Below, in pieces: positions 1 to 8,998 of a DNA stretch of 31,770 bases. The first letter of the stretch is position 1. Each line of letters starts with the position of its first letter. This stretch comes from a virus, in the IMG/VR virus record IMGVR_UViG_3300023179_000340, positions 1-31,770 of that record; one strand, given 5' to 3'. A program made the position numbers and the translations under genes. The notes beneath the pieces were generated by a model that was not told the DNA's origin, did no database searches, and worked only from the letters and a program-made list of their open reading frames with translations.

Positions 1-3000
1 CAAGTGGTAAAAAAACCAATGACCCCATTTAAAACGCAAGGTATGACAGAAGAGGTTGTAGAGAACAACCCAGTAGTTCAAGCTATAGCAAGACGTTTAC
101 TAAATCAGCGCTCAGATTTATTGCAGAAATACGGTCCCGAAAAAGTGGCAGCAGCTATTGATGATGTTGCTGACTTTGTTGGCAGTGTAGACGAAATTGG
201 CAGCAGCGATATTAGCGTGTGGGTCAAACAGGTAGAACAATCATTGTCTGCTATGGGGGGAAGCATCTCAGAGGCGGCAAAATGGCGTCAAGGATATAGT
301 GCATCTGGCCATCCAGCCGGATACAAACATAAGTCAGGCGATGTAGGCCCACTTGGCGGAACATTCACTAACGAGCCAAGTGGCTATGATGGTGACACCA
401 AGAAAGTTCCTGTACAAAAGCATCGCGATAAGTCAGATGAATTAGCTGATAGAGCTAACACAAAGTTATCAACTAGCGGCAAACCATTACTTCCCAAGAA
501 CGCACAAAGAAATCTCAAGAGCGCAATCAAACAATCATTGGGTAAGCACGGTCCAGTTGGAATATTGCCCGAGCAAACTGTGACGGAAGGCGAGAGTGCC
601 GGAGTCAGACCATTTTTAATCACCGCAAAACTAGCTGATGGTAATGAGCATCAGTTCCAAGTTCACGCACAAAATGAGCAGCAGGCCCGTGAGAAGTTAG
701 CTAAAAATTATAATCAAATCACTATTCTAAGCGTTAAAGATGATTTTGAAGGCCTGGATCCTAAGGACGATGCGGCCAAACTACTTTCACTCTTAGGGAT
801 CAGACCCCCCGCAGAACCAGATCCCAAGCTATGGAGTAACTTAAAACATGGGCCACTAATTAATCACATTTTGGCATCAGTAAAGAACCATCCACAGCAA
901 TGGGCTGAGGCAATGGAAGAGTGTTTGGGTAAGTATGGGTGGTCTGATCGTTTTGAAAATGCCGATAATAATAGGATAATCCCATGGCTAAATCATTATG
1001 AAGATAAGGCTAAAATATACAAGGTATTAAGAAGAAAGATTAGTTTTGATAATCTTCCACCAATGGCCGTTAGGGCAGTTGATGCTGCGTTGAAGGAGCT
1101 TGTAAGTGAGTACAGTAGTTCAGTTGACAGAATACTCAAAATGCCCAGCGAAAAAGTATGGCGGGAGGCTATTAATACAGGAATGCCAGTTTCTGTTATG
1201 CTGCTACCAGCGGTAGTTGCATTTGAAAAGATTAATGAACTTGGGCAAACCGCTAATAACAAAAAGCAAGGTGTGACTGAAGGAATGTTTAGTAATTGGT
1301 CCAGGAAAGATATTCGTAATAAAGATGGCAACAAAACAGAGCCGATGAAGAAAGCCGCTAAGAAAAAGGTAAAAGAAGGTGAAACAAAACACACCAGTAC
1401 TGGTAGAATTCACAAAGGTACTTATGGTACAAGCTTTGATGATGACTACAAAGCACCACCTACACAGCGTGGACGTGGTCGCCCACGATTAGGTGCAGAT
1501 AGTACTACAGGTGAAGTCATGAAGCCCGATTGGAGTGCTTTCTCTAAGAAAGTATCACCTAAGACCAAGTTACCAACCACACGTCATAAAATGGTGGGAG
1601 AAACAACACTGTCAGAAAAAGCCAAAAGCCAACAACAACAAAAATTCTTTGGTATGGCTCATGCTTTGCAAAAAGGCGAAAAAATCAAAGGCGCAAGCCC
1701 AGAATTAAAAAAGGTAGCAAGTACTATGGGAAAACAAGATGTTAAAGATTTCGCAGCAACCAAACACAAGGGTTTGCCTAAGAAAGTATCTGAGGGTAGA
1801 ATTAAAGAATTAGCCATGGATCTGGATAATCTGACAGATGCAGCTTTCTTAAAAAAATACAAAATGACCAAAGCTCAAGCTAAAAAGAATATGACCGGCA
1901 CAGTTACAACAGCTGAAAAGAAAGTCGATGAAACCTATGCCAAAATTAACAGTATGATTAATGAAGAATTTGGTGTAGACGATGCAGCAGATGATGCTGA
2001 ATCACAATTGACTTATGAACAGGAACAACTCAAGGAAGCTCTTGGTGAAGAACTTTATACAGAACTAACTGAGATAATGAAAACCGGCGATATACCCAGC
2101 GAGGAACTCTATAGTGCATTAGCTCAACATTTCCGAGATACTGGTGAAATACCCGAGGACAGTGATGAGGATGAATCAGAATGGTTAAGTAACCGTGTTT
2201 ATGAGATATTTTCAGACTCAGTAACAGAGGGAGCATATACACAGCATTATATGGATGCAAACAAACCCAGCAAAGATCGCCAATCTGCAGAAGCTGGTTC
2301 GCAAAAATACAGCGAAATTGAGCCAGTTAGTTTCAAAGATGATCCCATACAAGCAACTACCGATCGAGCACTAAAATATGGTGCCAAAGGTTTGGAAAAG
2401 GTGCAGGGAATGGTTAAACGTGGATTAGATGAAGCTGTATGCCCTACCTGCAATCAAACCAATTGCACTTGCCAAAATTCTGAATTATCCGAAATGCTGC
2501 GTCTTTCTGGATTGACATTGGAGTCGGGGGAAGTAGATGAAGGTAATGAATTTACACTGGCACGTAAAGAAGCTATCAAAGCAGGAAAAGACACGTTTAC
2601 TGTAGCCGGAAAGACTTACAAAGTTACCGGTGACACAAGCGACGAAGAAAAAATCGAAGAATGTACTGATGGCAGCATGAGTCCAGTGCCTGAATCAGGA
2701 CAAACTACTGGCGACATCAGTGTTAATAGCTCAATAAGTAGTCGAGGTGACAAATCAGTATCCGTGACTGCCACAGGCGATCAGGCCGATATACTGAATC
2801 AATTATTGTCCTTGGCTGGCCTATCTGGGGGAGCCGAAACATCATATTCTGAGACCCCAGCCGTAGATGTTGTGGATATTATGGGATCAGAACAAGAAAT
2901 GTCTGAGGAAAAAGATTCAAGATATCAGGCTAACACTACTCCTGAAGAGCATTTATTTCCTATACAGGCAATTACCAAAGGCGGCGACGGAGAAGTAGCA

Positions 3001-3129
3001 GGTAAAGAAAAGAAGATGAATTCACGTGGATATAAATTCGTTGACAACCCATTGGCAATGAAGGAAAGTAATATGAGCGCTAGATTGATGCGTGAATATG
3101 AAAGCATTAAATTACATACTACTAAATAA
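1..3129 (+). CDS. large internal head / structural polyprotein-like protein (5' end outside window)
   Basis: The frame is open to the left edge, so the true start may lie upstream; the first usable starts inside are GTG at 4 and ATG at 19. The protein is over 1040 aa, hydrophilic, and rich in Lys, Glu and low-complexity linkers, with one Cys-rich patch (CPTCNQTNCTC, about residue 817). Counting from GTG 4, short (I/V)xE sites followed by A or G recur at E90, E195, E426, E458, E597, E742 and E846. T4 prohead protease gp21 cuts after (I/L)xE, so I infer a head-interior protein cut into several pieces. Two motifs, LRLSGL and LLSLAGL near the C-terminus, match LAG(I/L) motifs in neighbouring proteins. 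A gene with its own similar leader follows directly. I do not recognise a specific family. Confidence 0.75.
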   Translation, partial: QVVKKPMTPFKTQGMTEEVVENNPVVQAIARRLLNQRSDLLQKYGPEKVAAAIDDVADFVGSVDEIGSSDISVWVKQVEQSLSAMGGSISEAAKWRQGYSASGHPAGYKHKSGDVGPLGGTFTNEPSGYDGDTKKVPVQKHRDKSDELADRANTKLSTSGKPLLPKNAQRNLKSAIKQSLGKHGPVGILPEQTVTEGESAGVRPFLITAKLADGNEHQFQVHAQNEQQAREKLAKNYNQITILSVKDDFEGLDPKDDAAKLLSLLGIRPPAEPDPKLWSNLKHGPLINHILASVKNHPQQWAEAMEECLGKYGWSDRFENADNNRIIPWLNHYEDKAKIYKVLRRKISFDNLPPMAVRAVDAALKELVSEYSSSVDRILKMPSEKVWREAINTGMPVSVMLLPAVVAFEKINELGQTANNKKQGVTEGMFSNWSRKDIRNKDGNKTEPMKKAAKKKVKEGETKHTSTGRIHKGTYGTSFDDDYKAPPTQRGRGRPRLGADSTTGEVMKPDWSAFSKKVSPKTKLPTTRHKMVGETTLSEKAKSQQQQKFFGMAHALQKGEKIKGASPELKKVASTMGKQDVKDFAATKHKGLPKKVSEGRIKELAMDLDNLTDAAFLKKYKMTKAQAKKNMTGTVTTAEKKVDETYAKINSMINEEFGVDDAADDAESQLTYEQEQLKEALGEELYTELTEIMKTGDIPSEELYSALAQHFRDTGEIPEDSDEDESEWLSNRVYEIFSDSVTEGAYTQHYMDANKPSKDRQSAEAGSQKYSEIEPVSFKDDPIQATTDRALKYGAKGLEKVQGMVKRGLDEAVCPTCNQTNCTCQNSELSEMLRLSGLTLESGEVDEGNEFTLARKEAIKAGKDTFTVAGKTYKVTGDTSDEEKIEECTDGSMSPVPESGQTTGDISVNSSISSRGDKSVSVTATGDQADILNQLLSLAGLSGGAETSYSETPAVDVVDIMGSEQEMSEEKDSRYQANTTPEEHLFPIQAITKGGDGEVAGKEKKMNSRGYKFVDNPLAMKESNMSARLMREYESIKLHTTK

Positions 3130-3146
3130 TGCTATAGGGGTCTATT

Positions 3147-3539
3147 ATGAACATATATGAAATTATAACTGAGGGGTTGTCAGTACAGCCCGCAGGAAAA
3201 ATGGATCCCACATATACTGCGGCACGGGGTGGGGTGTTTTTGGCTCGAGATGTTGGGGGCTATGATAGAATATACCATATGAATAGACTCATGATGGCTA
3301 TGGCACTGGCTGATGGTAAATCTAAATCCCCAGTTAAAATGAATTCTAGCTCATGGTCTGAAAAGTATAACACAGTTCATCCATATTCTGACGAAGAGTA
3401 TAATATGGTGTATTCGGCCATGGCCACAGTACCCACTGACGGAGAGGAACACTTTAAAGATCGTCGTAGCTTAGAGATCGATGGCACTAACAAAACAAGT
3501 CCTTATCCTTCGAATCTAGGTCCTATTAAGAAAAAATAA
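3147..3539 (+). CDS. small internal head-type protein, paralogue A
   Basis: 130 aa. The start ATG is preceded by AGGGGT at normal spacing. The N-terminus reads MNIYEIITEG, a nine-residue leader ending in I-T-E before Gly, like the capsid-targeting peptides that T4 gp21 removes. The rest matches the next gene: an aligned YDRIYHMNRLMMAMAL / DPYLQYRMGLAMSAA segment, a YSDEEYN / YSQEDQE segment, and C-termini NKTSP...GPIKKK / VNTTSP...GPIQRKR. Role as a packaged head protein is inferred from the leader and the location among late genes. Molecular function unknown. Confidence 0.75.
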   Translation: MNIYEIITEGLSVQPAGKMDPTYTAARGGVFLARDVGGYDRIYHMNRLMMAMALADGKSKSPVKMNSSSWSEKYNTVHPYSDEEYNMVYSAMATVPTDGEEHFKDRRSLEIDGTNKTSPYPSNLGPIKKK

Positions 3540-3938
3540 ATGAAAATTGCAGAGATTCTTAATGAAGGGGCAGATATAAGTCTAATTCCGAAAGACTTAG
3601 GACCAGTGCCGTCAGACGTAGCTGGCGCACTACCTGCCACTTATTCATTGCCTAACTTAAGAAATCAAGACCCATATCTTCAATATAGAATGGGTCTTGC
3701 AATGTCGGCGGCCCGCAGCGGCGCCGAATATCACGCAGCTAGCGCGTTCGGCGAAAATATGACAATAGTAGCATATTCTCAAGAGGATCAGGAAACAATA
3801 GCATTAGCATTAAAATTAATGGGCAAACAATATGGCCAAGGTGCTAGACTGATTGGTGATCCTAAATCTCAGGAATCGGATTCGGTAAACACAACCAGCC
3901 CAGTGATACCACGTGGGCCTATTCAGCGCAAACGATGA
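3540..3938 (+). CDS. small internal head-type protein, paralogue B
   Basis: 132 aa, starting on the base after the previous stop (TAA ATG), so translation is probably coupled. The leader MKIAEILNEG ends in L-N-E before Gly, a prohead-protease-like site. The body is a diverged copy of the preceding protein (shared YRMG/MNRL helix, acidic YS-D/Q-E stretch, basic GPI(Q/K)+K+ tail), which indicates tandem duplication. It ends with TGA, two bases before the next ATG. No enzymatic motif is visible. Confidence 0.75.
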   Translation: MKIAEILNEGADISLIPKDLGPVPSDVAGALPATYSLPNLRNQDPYLQYRMGLAMSAARSGAEYHAASAFGENMTIVAYSQEDQETIALALKLMGKQYGQGARLIGDPKSQESDSVNTTSPVIPRGPIQRKR

Positions 3939-3939
3939 T

Positions 3940-4149
3940 ATGGACGAGTTGCAGCAACTTAAATTGTTAGCGGGTATAGGCAACAGGCCTAATTTACAGC
4001 CCTACACGGGATTAGAGGGCAGTAATATCAGTATTACGGGAAATGAAAAGGCCCAGTTGATGCGTGAACACGACATCAAACCAGGCACCGAAGCTTGGTT
4101 CAGACTCTGGTTTAGTAGGCCATTCTTAACCAACGAAAAACCTATTTAA
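3940..4149 (+). CDS. small conserved phage protein with LAG motif
   Basis: About 69 aa from ATG 3940, which follows the previous TGA by one base and so suggests coupled translation; a longer form from GTG 3913 would overlap the previous gene. The N-terminus MDELQQLKLLAGI carries the LxxLAG(I/L) motif also seen at the C-terminus of the 6379-7743 protein and in the large protein at the left edge. The C-terminal part (LMREHDIKPGTEAWFRLWF) looks like a small folded helical unit. It converges with, and overlaps by 8 bp, the HNH gene on the other strand. Function not recognised. Confidence 0.65.
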   Translation: MDELQQLKLLAGIGNRPNLQPYTGLEGSNISITGNEKAQLMREHDIKPGTEAWFRLWFSRPFLTNEKPI

Positions 4150-4669
4150 TGGGTTTTTCTAAACCTAGGTACTGATACCAACTATCATGCTTAACTTGTA
4201 CACGACGTTCCTTCCAGAGGTTGATCAACTGAAAATGGTCGGGTTTATATGGCGGTCGAATCGGTTTAATGATTCTGTGCCCCTTTTTATGATTACAGGT
4301 CTTGCAAGCAGTTGAGCAATTTTCCCAAGTAGTTTTCCCACCTTCCATGCGCGGTACAACATGGTCAATAGTCAATTCTTTATATTCAAAAGTTTCACCA
4401 CAGTATTGGCATCTAAACATGTCACGCAAAAACAGATTGCTGCGACTGAACTTGGCTGATTTTTTAAATTTAAAGTATTCTTTGCTTACTACAACAGACG
4501 GTACCTTCATGCTAAAGTGTTCACTGCGAATAATCCAGTCGTGGTACTCCTCAATGACACTTACCTTGTCAAGGAAAACCAATTTTATACAGTGCTGCCA
4601 ATCAATCACACTCAGTGGTAACACTGACACTGGATTAAAATCTGCATTTAAAAGTAAACAATCTGACAT
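4142..4669 (-). CDS. HNH endonuclease
   Basis: 175 aa. I chose the start at 4669 because GGAG lies at correct spacing upstream; a longer open frame to 4786 has no such site. The nuclease core has a zinc knuckle CxxC at about residues 87-90, the catalytic DH pair at 102-103 (TIDHVVPRMEGG), Asn 117 and a second CxxC at 122-125: the classic HNH beta-beta-alpha-metal fold. The N-terminal part (LLLNADFNPVSVLPLSVIDW) matches a family found in bacteria and phages. It is encoded against the terminase gene. It could act with the packaging machinery, as in other phages with HNH-terminase pairs, or be a selfish endonuclease; the sequence does not decide. Confidence 0.85.
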   Translation of the reverse strand: MSDCLLLNADFNPVSVLPLSVIDWQHCIKLVFLDKVSVIEEYHDWIIRSEHFSMKVPSVVVSKEYFKFKKSAKFSRSNLFLRDMFRCQYCGETFEYKELTIDHVVPRMEGGKTTWENCSTACKTCNHKKGHRIIKPIRPPYKPDHFQLINLWKERRVQVKHDSWYQYLGLEKPIK

Positions 4670-4767
4670 TTTAGTACTCCATTTTTTTAGACCATTAGGG
4701 CTGATTATAACAACACCTTTATTTTTTGTCAATTTTTGCGTTGACTCAAAAATTAATAAATAATTAT

Positions 4768-6339
4768 ATGCCAAAACCAAAAACACTTGAAACGGTTTTA
4801 ATTAAAAAACCCAATACCATTGAAACATATACACAAGCACAATTACAAGCAGTGATAAACTGTGCGGATCCAATTAGTGGGCACAAATTTTTTTTAGAAA
4901 ACTATTTTTATATTCAGCATCCAACACGTGGCCGAATGAAATACAGCCCATTTGAATACCAGGTGAGGCTAGTAGATACTTATCATAATTATAGATACAG
5001 TATAAATTTAATGCCTAGACAATCAGGAAAATCAACAACTGCTGCGGGCTATTTACTGTGGTATGCTATGTTTGTGCCGGACTCCACTATTTTGGTGGCT
5101 GCTCATAAATATATGGGTTCTCAGGAAATTATGCAGCGTGTACGTTATGCCTATGAAAGTGTCCCAAATTATATACGGGCAGGAGTAGTGGACTACAATA
5201 AAGGAAGCATAGTATTTGATAATGGGTCCAGGATTGTATCAACTACAACCACTGAAAATACAGGTCGTGGTATGAGTATTTCATTGCTTTATCTAGATGA
5301 GTTTGCGTTCTTACGACCCAACGTGGCAAAAGAGTTTTGGACTTCTATTAGTCCTACACTATCCAATGGTGGTAAATGTATAATAACCTCTACGCCCAAC
5401 AGTGATGAAGATCAATTTGCACAAATTTGGAGGCAAGCAAATAAATGCGTTGATGAATATGGCAACGCCACCGATCTGGGAGTAAATGGTTTTAAAGCAT
5501 TTAGGAGCTATTGGCAAGAACACCCGGAACGTGACGCCAAATGGGAAGCTGAACAGCGAGCCCAGTTAGGAGAAGAAAGATTTAGACGTGAAATGGGTGG
5601 GGAATTTATTATTTTTGAAGAAACATTGATAAACCCCATTAAACTCACTGAAATGTCAGGCATTGACCCAATTGAAAAACAAGGCCAAGTACGTTGGTAT
5701 AAAAAACCCAAACCTGGGCATGTTTATATTGTGGCATTGGATCCCAGTTTGGGCACTGGGGGTGATTTTGCGGCCATGCAGGTGCTGGAATTACCGGGTA
5801 TGCATCAGGTTGCTGAATGGCAACATAATAGAACTCCTATCCCGCAACAAATTAAGATACTCAGTGAAATCACCAAATATCTAGTAGATATAACAGGCTC
5901 AAATACCGATGTTTATTATAGCTTGGAAAACAACACATTGGGGGAAGCAGCATTGGTTATGATAGAAGAGTATGGTGAAGAAAACATAAGCGGTATTTTC
6001 CTGACTGAACCCAATAAAGTTGGCTCCACCCGTCGTCATCGCAAAGGGTTTACAACAACGAACAAAAATAAACTAACTGCTTGTGCAAAATTAAAAAGTT
6101 TAATCGAAACAAATCGACTGCATATTGCCAGTAAATCTTTACTCAGTGAGTTTAAAACATTTGTTGCTTTGGGCAGTAGTTATGCAGCCAAGCCAGGCGA
6201 AACCGATGACTTAGTTATGGCATTAATCTTAGCGATTCGAATGACTATCTTTTTAAGAGAATATGACCCCAATCTCGACGAAGCGTTAAATGATCGTGAG
6301 GATAATTTGATACTTCCTATGCCATTTATTATGACATAG
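4768..6339 (+). CDS. 17: terminase large subunit (T4 gp17-like)
   Basis: 523 aa from ATG 4768; there is no Shine-Dalgarno, but an AATAAATAAT late-promoter-like box sits just upstream. This is the ATP-driven packaging motor and headful nuclease. ATPase: Walker A PRQSGKST at 83-90, Walker B LLYLDEFA at about 173-180, coupling motif STPNS at about 208-212. RNase H-like nuclease: IVALDPSLGTGGDF (Asp 325), an acidic residue in YYSLENN, and DDLVMAL near the C-terminus. Length is below T4 gp17 (610 aa) but typical of cyanophage-like versions. No small subunit is visible next to it. Confidence 0.93.
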   Translation: MPKPKTLETVLIKKPNTIETYTQAQLQAVINCADPISGHKFFLENYFYIQHPTRGRMKYSPFEYQVRLVDTYHNYRYSINLMPRQSGKSTTAAGYLLWYAMFVPDSTILVAAHKYMGSQEIMQRVRYAYESVPNYIRAGVVDYNKGSIVFDNGSRIVSTTTTENTGRGMSISLLYLDEFAFLRPNVAKEFWTSISPTLSNGGKCIITSTPNSDEDQFAQIWRQANKCVDEYGNATDLGVNGFKAFRSYWQEHPERDAKWEAEQRAQLGEERFRREMGGEFIIFEETLINPIKLTEMSGIDPIEKQGQVRWYKKPKPGHVYIVALDPSLGTGGDFAAMQVLELPGMHQVAEWQHNRTPIPQQIKILSEITKYLVDITGSNTDVYYSLENNTLGEAALVMIEEYGEENISGIFLTEPNKVGSTRRHRKGFTTTNKNKLTACAKLKSLIETNRLHIASKSLLSEFKTFVALGSSYAAKPGETDDLVMALILAIRMTIFLREYDPNLDEALNDREDNLILPMPFIMT

Positions 6340-6363
6340 AGCTCATGGTATTTGCACAGAATA

Positions 6364-6371
6364 TATAAATA
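6364..6371 (+). promoter_or_regulatory. T4-type late promoter (TATAAATA)
   Basis: TATAAATACATTACT matches the T4 late consensus TATAAATACTATT. The distance puts the expected transcript start within a few bases of ATG 6379, so the mRNA would be almost leaderless. Confidence 0.65.
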
Positions 6372-6378
6372 CATTACT

Positions 6379-7743
6379 ATGGCATTAGAAATTAACAAAA
6401 TTGCAGAATCACTGTTTGACAAAATTCGAAGTCGATTCGAAAAAGTAACGATCACTGATGAAAATTCGGAAACCACCCTTGAGCCTGAAAACGCTAGATT
6501 TTTTAGTTTCGCGTTTGTAGCGAATGGTAAAAACTACGGAACTGTAACGATTAGCTTGATAGATGAGAAAAATTTAAAAATCTATTATGATAAATCAATG
6601 ACTAGCAACAACGATCCCAGGGGTAAACAAATTTGGTACGATTTTCTCAGGGACATAAGAATGTTTGCCAAACGTAATATGCTGAGTTTTGATGTTCGTG
6701 ACATAGCCAAGTCTGGTCTGGAACTTAGAGACCAAACGCATGCTTCAGCAGATGCTCAGATCTATAACCCCAAAGAGTTAAAAGTCTCTGAAAGCAAACT
6801 GAGTCCTGTGACAGGAACTCGCAGATCTAGTTATCAGAAATTGGAATCAGTCAAGATTATTGTACGTCATAGTAAGCCAATTGATGAAGAGCAGCGTGGG
6901 GCTCGTAGTCGCAATATTCACTCATTGTTTATTGAAACCGACCTAGGTGAGCGTTTTAGATTACCAGACGGCACTACGTTAAATGGTGCTAGAGCCTATG
7001 CACGTCATATTAAAAATGGTGGATCTATCAATGATGATTTGGGCCAACACATAGGCAAAATCATCAAAGAAATGACTGATCTAAAACATTTTGTTCGTAA
7101 TATGCGTGGTAGAAAATTTGAAGATACCGAAACATCCTGTATGGTTGAAGCAGCAATAGATCACTATGGTGGATTGCATAGAGATTTATTTGGGATAAAA
7201 AGCCAGCGTGGTTACGAACAATATCGAGAAAATTGGAGCCCAGATCAAGCGATTACCGATGATTATGACATCGATGAGCTTAAGGAACGATTTGTTAAAC
7301 GCATATTCGATGACCGTATGCTTGGTGCATTGCCCATAGTTTATCGTGCATACAAAACACGTAAAGATTTGGTTGGGGAGGAATTTGAAAAGTGGGCCAA
7401 TGAGGTATTAGAAACCGCAAATACAGACGACATACCATTGGCCAACAGCATTAGTGATAACCATAATGATCTAGATGGTGAAACACAGGATGAAACGTTC
7501 AAAGATTTATTTGACAGCAATGAATTTCATTATCAGTTTTCAGATGGCAAATATTGGTTTCAAAGCCAGGAAGAATTGGAAAGAGCCAAAGACATAATAG
7601 CAGAACACGACCCTGATATGGAATTTCCAGACATGGGAGTGCATAATGTAGAATTCGGTAATTCCAATACCACTACTTGGGATCAGAAACAATCAGACAC
7701 AGATTTGGACTCTGTTAAAAAATTGGCTGGTATTACCAAATAG
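6379..7743 (+). CDS. late protein of unknown function with prohead-protease-like leader
   Basis: About 454 aa from ATG 6379, which sits 8 bases after a TATAAATA box; an upstream ATG at 6352 would overlap the promoter. The N-terminus MALEINKIAES carries an I-A-E/S site, the same pattern as the T4 leader sequence FIAEA. The middle is basic and Arg-rich (RHSKPIDEEQRGARSRN, HIKNGG), suggesting nucleic acid contact. The C-terminus is acidic and ends SVKKLAGITK, the LAG(I/L) motif shared with other late proteins here. Position directly after the terminase and the late promoter argue for a virion or packaging role. I do not recognise a family. Confidence 0.75.
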   Translation: MALEINKIAESLFDKIRSRFEKVTITDENSETTLEPENARFFSFAFVANGKNYGTVTISLIDEKNLKIYYDKSMTSNNDPRGKQIWYDFLRDIRMFAKRNMLSFDVRDIAKSGLELRDQTHASADAQIYNPKELKVSESKLSPVTGTRRSSYQKLESVKIIVRHSKPIDEEQRGARSRNIHSLFIETDLGERFRLPDGTTLNGARAYARHIKNGGSINDDLGQHIGKIIKEMTDLKHFVRNMRGRKFEDTETSCMVEAAIDHYGGLHRDLFGIKSQRGYEQYRENWSPDQAITDDYDIDELKERFVKRIFDDRMLGALPIVYRAYKTRKDLVGEEFEKWANEVLETANTDDIPLANSISDNHNDLDGETQDETFKDLFDSNEFHYQFSDGKYWFQSQEELERAKDIIAEHDPDMEFPDMGVHNVEFGNSNTTTWDQKQSDTDLDSVKKLAGITK

Positions 7744-7744
7744 T

Positions 7745-7773
7745 TTGTTTTTAGCAGACAGTGTTGCTATACT
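7745..7773 (+). promoter_or_regulatory. sigma70-type promoter upstream of gp32
   Basis: TTGTTT, 17 bp, TATACT. The -10 lies inside a hairpin-forming sequence (CAGAC ... GTCTG, about 7756-7781). Just downstream a TATAAATA late box (7812-7819) offers a second start, so gp32 may be expressed both early and late. Confidence 0.45.
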
Positions 7774-7811
7774 AAGTCTGTGTTTAAAAATTTTTACTTT
7801 CCAATCTAAAG

Positions 7812-7819
7812 TATAAATA
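7812..7819 (+). promoter_or_regulatory. T4-type late promoter box
   Basis: TATAAATACATAG, about 80 bp upstream of the gp32 start; a good match to the late consensus. Confidence 0.5.
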
Positions 7820-7897
7820 CATAGTTACGTAATACAATAGGTGTACTACGTATCTGGATAAACTAAGACCATCTTAAAACAATTAAAGGAACTCATC

Positions 7898-8908
7898 ATG
7901 GCAACAACACTAGCAGAAATGCGCGCAAAATTACTCGCTCAAGAAAACAAACAAGCCGGCGGCAACAGCGGCGGGAGCGGAGACAACGTAATATTTCCCC
8001 ACTGGAACATTCCCGAAAACACAATCGCACGTCTAAGATTTCTACCAGACGCAGATCCCAAAAACACTTTTTTCTGGGTTGAACGCAATCTAATTAAATT
8101 ACCATTTGCTGGGGTCAAAGGACAACCAGACAGCAAGCCAAACATTGTACAAGTTCCATGTATGGAAATGTGGGGAGAGGCTTGCCCAATACTAGCAGAA
8201 GTTCGTACTTGGTTCAAAGACAAAAGTTTGGAAGAAATGGGTAAAAAATACTGGAAAAAGAGAAGTTATCTTTTTCAGGGGTTCGTTCGCGAGAATCCCT
8301 TGGCTGATGACAAGACTCCTGAGAATCCTATTCGTCGATTCATTATCAGTCCTCAGATCTTTACTTTGGTCAAGGCGGCGGTAATGGATCCGGAACTTGA
8401 AAACCTACCCACAGACTACGAAGGTGGTCTTGACTTCACTGTGAAGAAAACTGGCAAGGGTGGATATGCTGATTACAATACAAGTTCATGGTCGCGCAAG
8501 GAAACAGCATTGACTGCCAAGGAACGAGAAGCAATTGAGAAATACGGACTATTCAATCTAGCTGATTATTTGCCTAAGAAGCCAGGTGAGGTTGAGCTGC
8601 GTATTATCAAAGAAATGTTTGAAGCCAGCGTTGATGGTGAGGCCTTTGACTTAGAACGTTGGGGCGCATACTACAAGCCATTTGGGGTAGGTAATTACGA
8701 AAATACAGCTTCTGTTACAACTTCTTCGACCACCACTGGTACGTCAGGAACTGCAACAACAGTTACTACTACCAAATCATTGCCAGAATCTCTGGATGAT
8801 GACAGTGACGAACCCGAAGTAGCAGCTCAACCTGTACCATCGACAAAACCCAGCAGCCAAAGAGCAGAAGATATTTTGGCTATGATTCGCAATCGTCCAA
8901 GGACCTAA
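7898..8908 (+). CDS. 32: single-stranded DNA-binding protein (gp32-like)
   Basis: 336 aa; ATG preceded by AAAGGAAC. The N-terminal basic segment (AEMRAKLLAQENK) fits the gp32 cooperativity domain. The core has the aromatic, basic OB-fold features (FPHWNIPENTIARLRFLPD, NTFFWVERNLIKLPF) and a CMEMWGEACPILAE segment where T4 gp32 has its zinc-binding Cys; only two Cys are visible here, so the zinc site may be altered. A Thr/Ser-rich linker (about 263-290) leads to the acidic tail (SLDDDSDEPEVAA) and a C-terminal AEDILAMIRNRP helix for partner binding. It lies upstream of uvsX and uvsY, its known partners in T4 strand exchange. Confidence 0.93.
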   Translation: MATTLAEMRAKLLAQENKQAGGNSGGSGDNVIFPHWNIPENTIARLRFLPDADPKNTFFWVERNLIKLPFAGVKGQPDSKPNIVQVPCMEMWGEACPILAEVRTWFKDKSLEEMGKKYWKKRSYLFQGFVRENPLADDKTPENPIRRFIISPQIFTLVKAAVMDPELENLPTDYEGGLDFTVKKTGKGGYADYNTSSWSRKETALTAKEREAIEKYGLFNLADYLPKKPGEVELRIIKEMFEASVDGEAFDLERWGAYYKPFGVGNYENTASVTTSSTTTGTSGTATTVTTTKSLPESLDDDSDEPEVAAQPVPSTKPSSQRAEDILAMIRNRPRT

Positions 8909-8930
8909 GCTGAATAAAAACAGTTATATG

Positions 8931-8965
8931 GGACTCACTTATAGAGAGTGAGTCCTACTTTATTA
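8931..8965 (+). terminator. hairpin terminator after gp32
   Basis: A 9 bp perfect stem GGACTCACT / AGTGAGTCC (8931-8939 with 8947-8955) is followed by TACTTTATT. The T tract is weak, so termination may be partial and uvsX may be read through. Confidence 0.6.
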
Positions 8966-8998
8966 CGGCTAATTACACAAAATAACAGGAGAAATATT

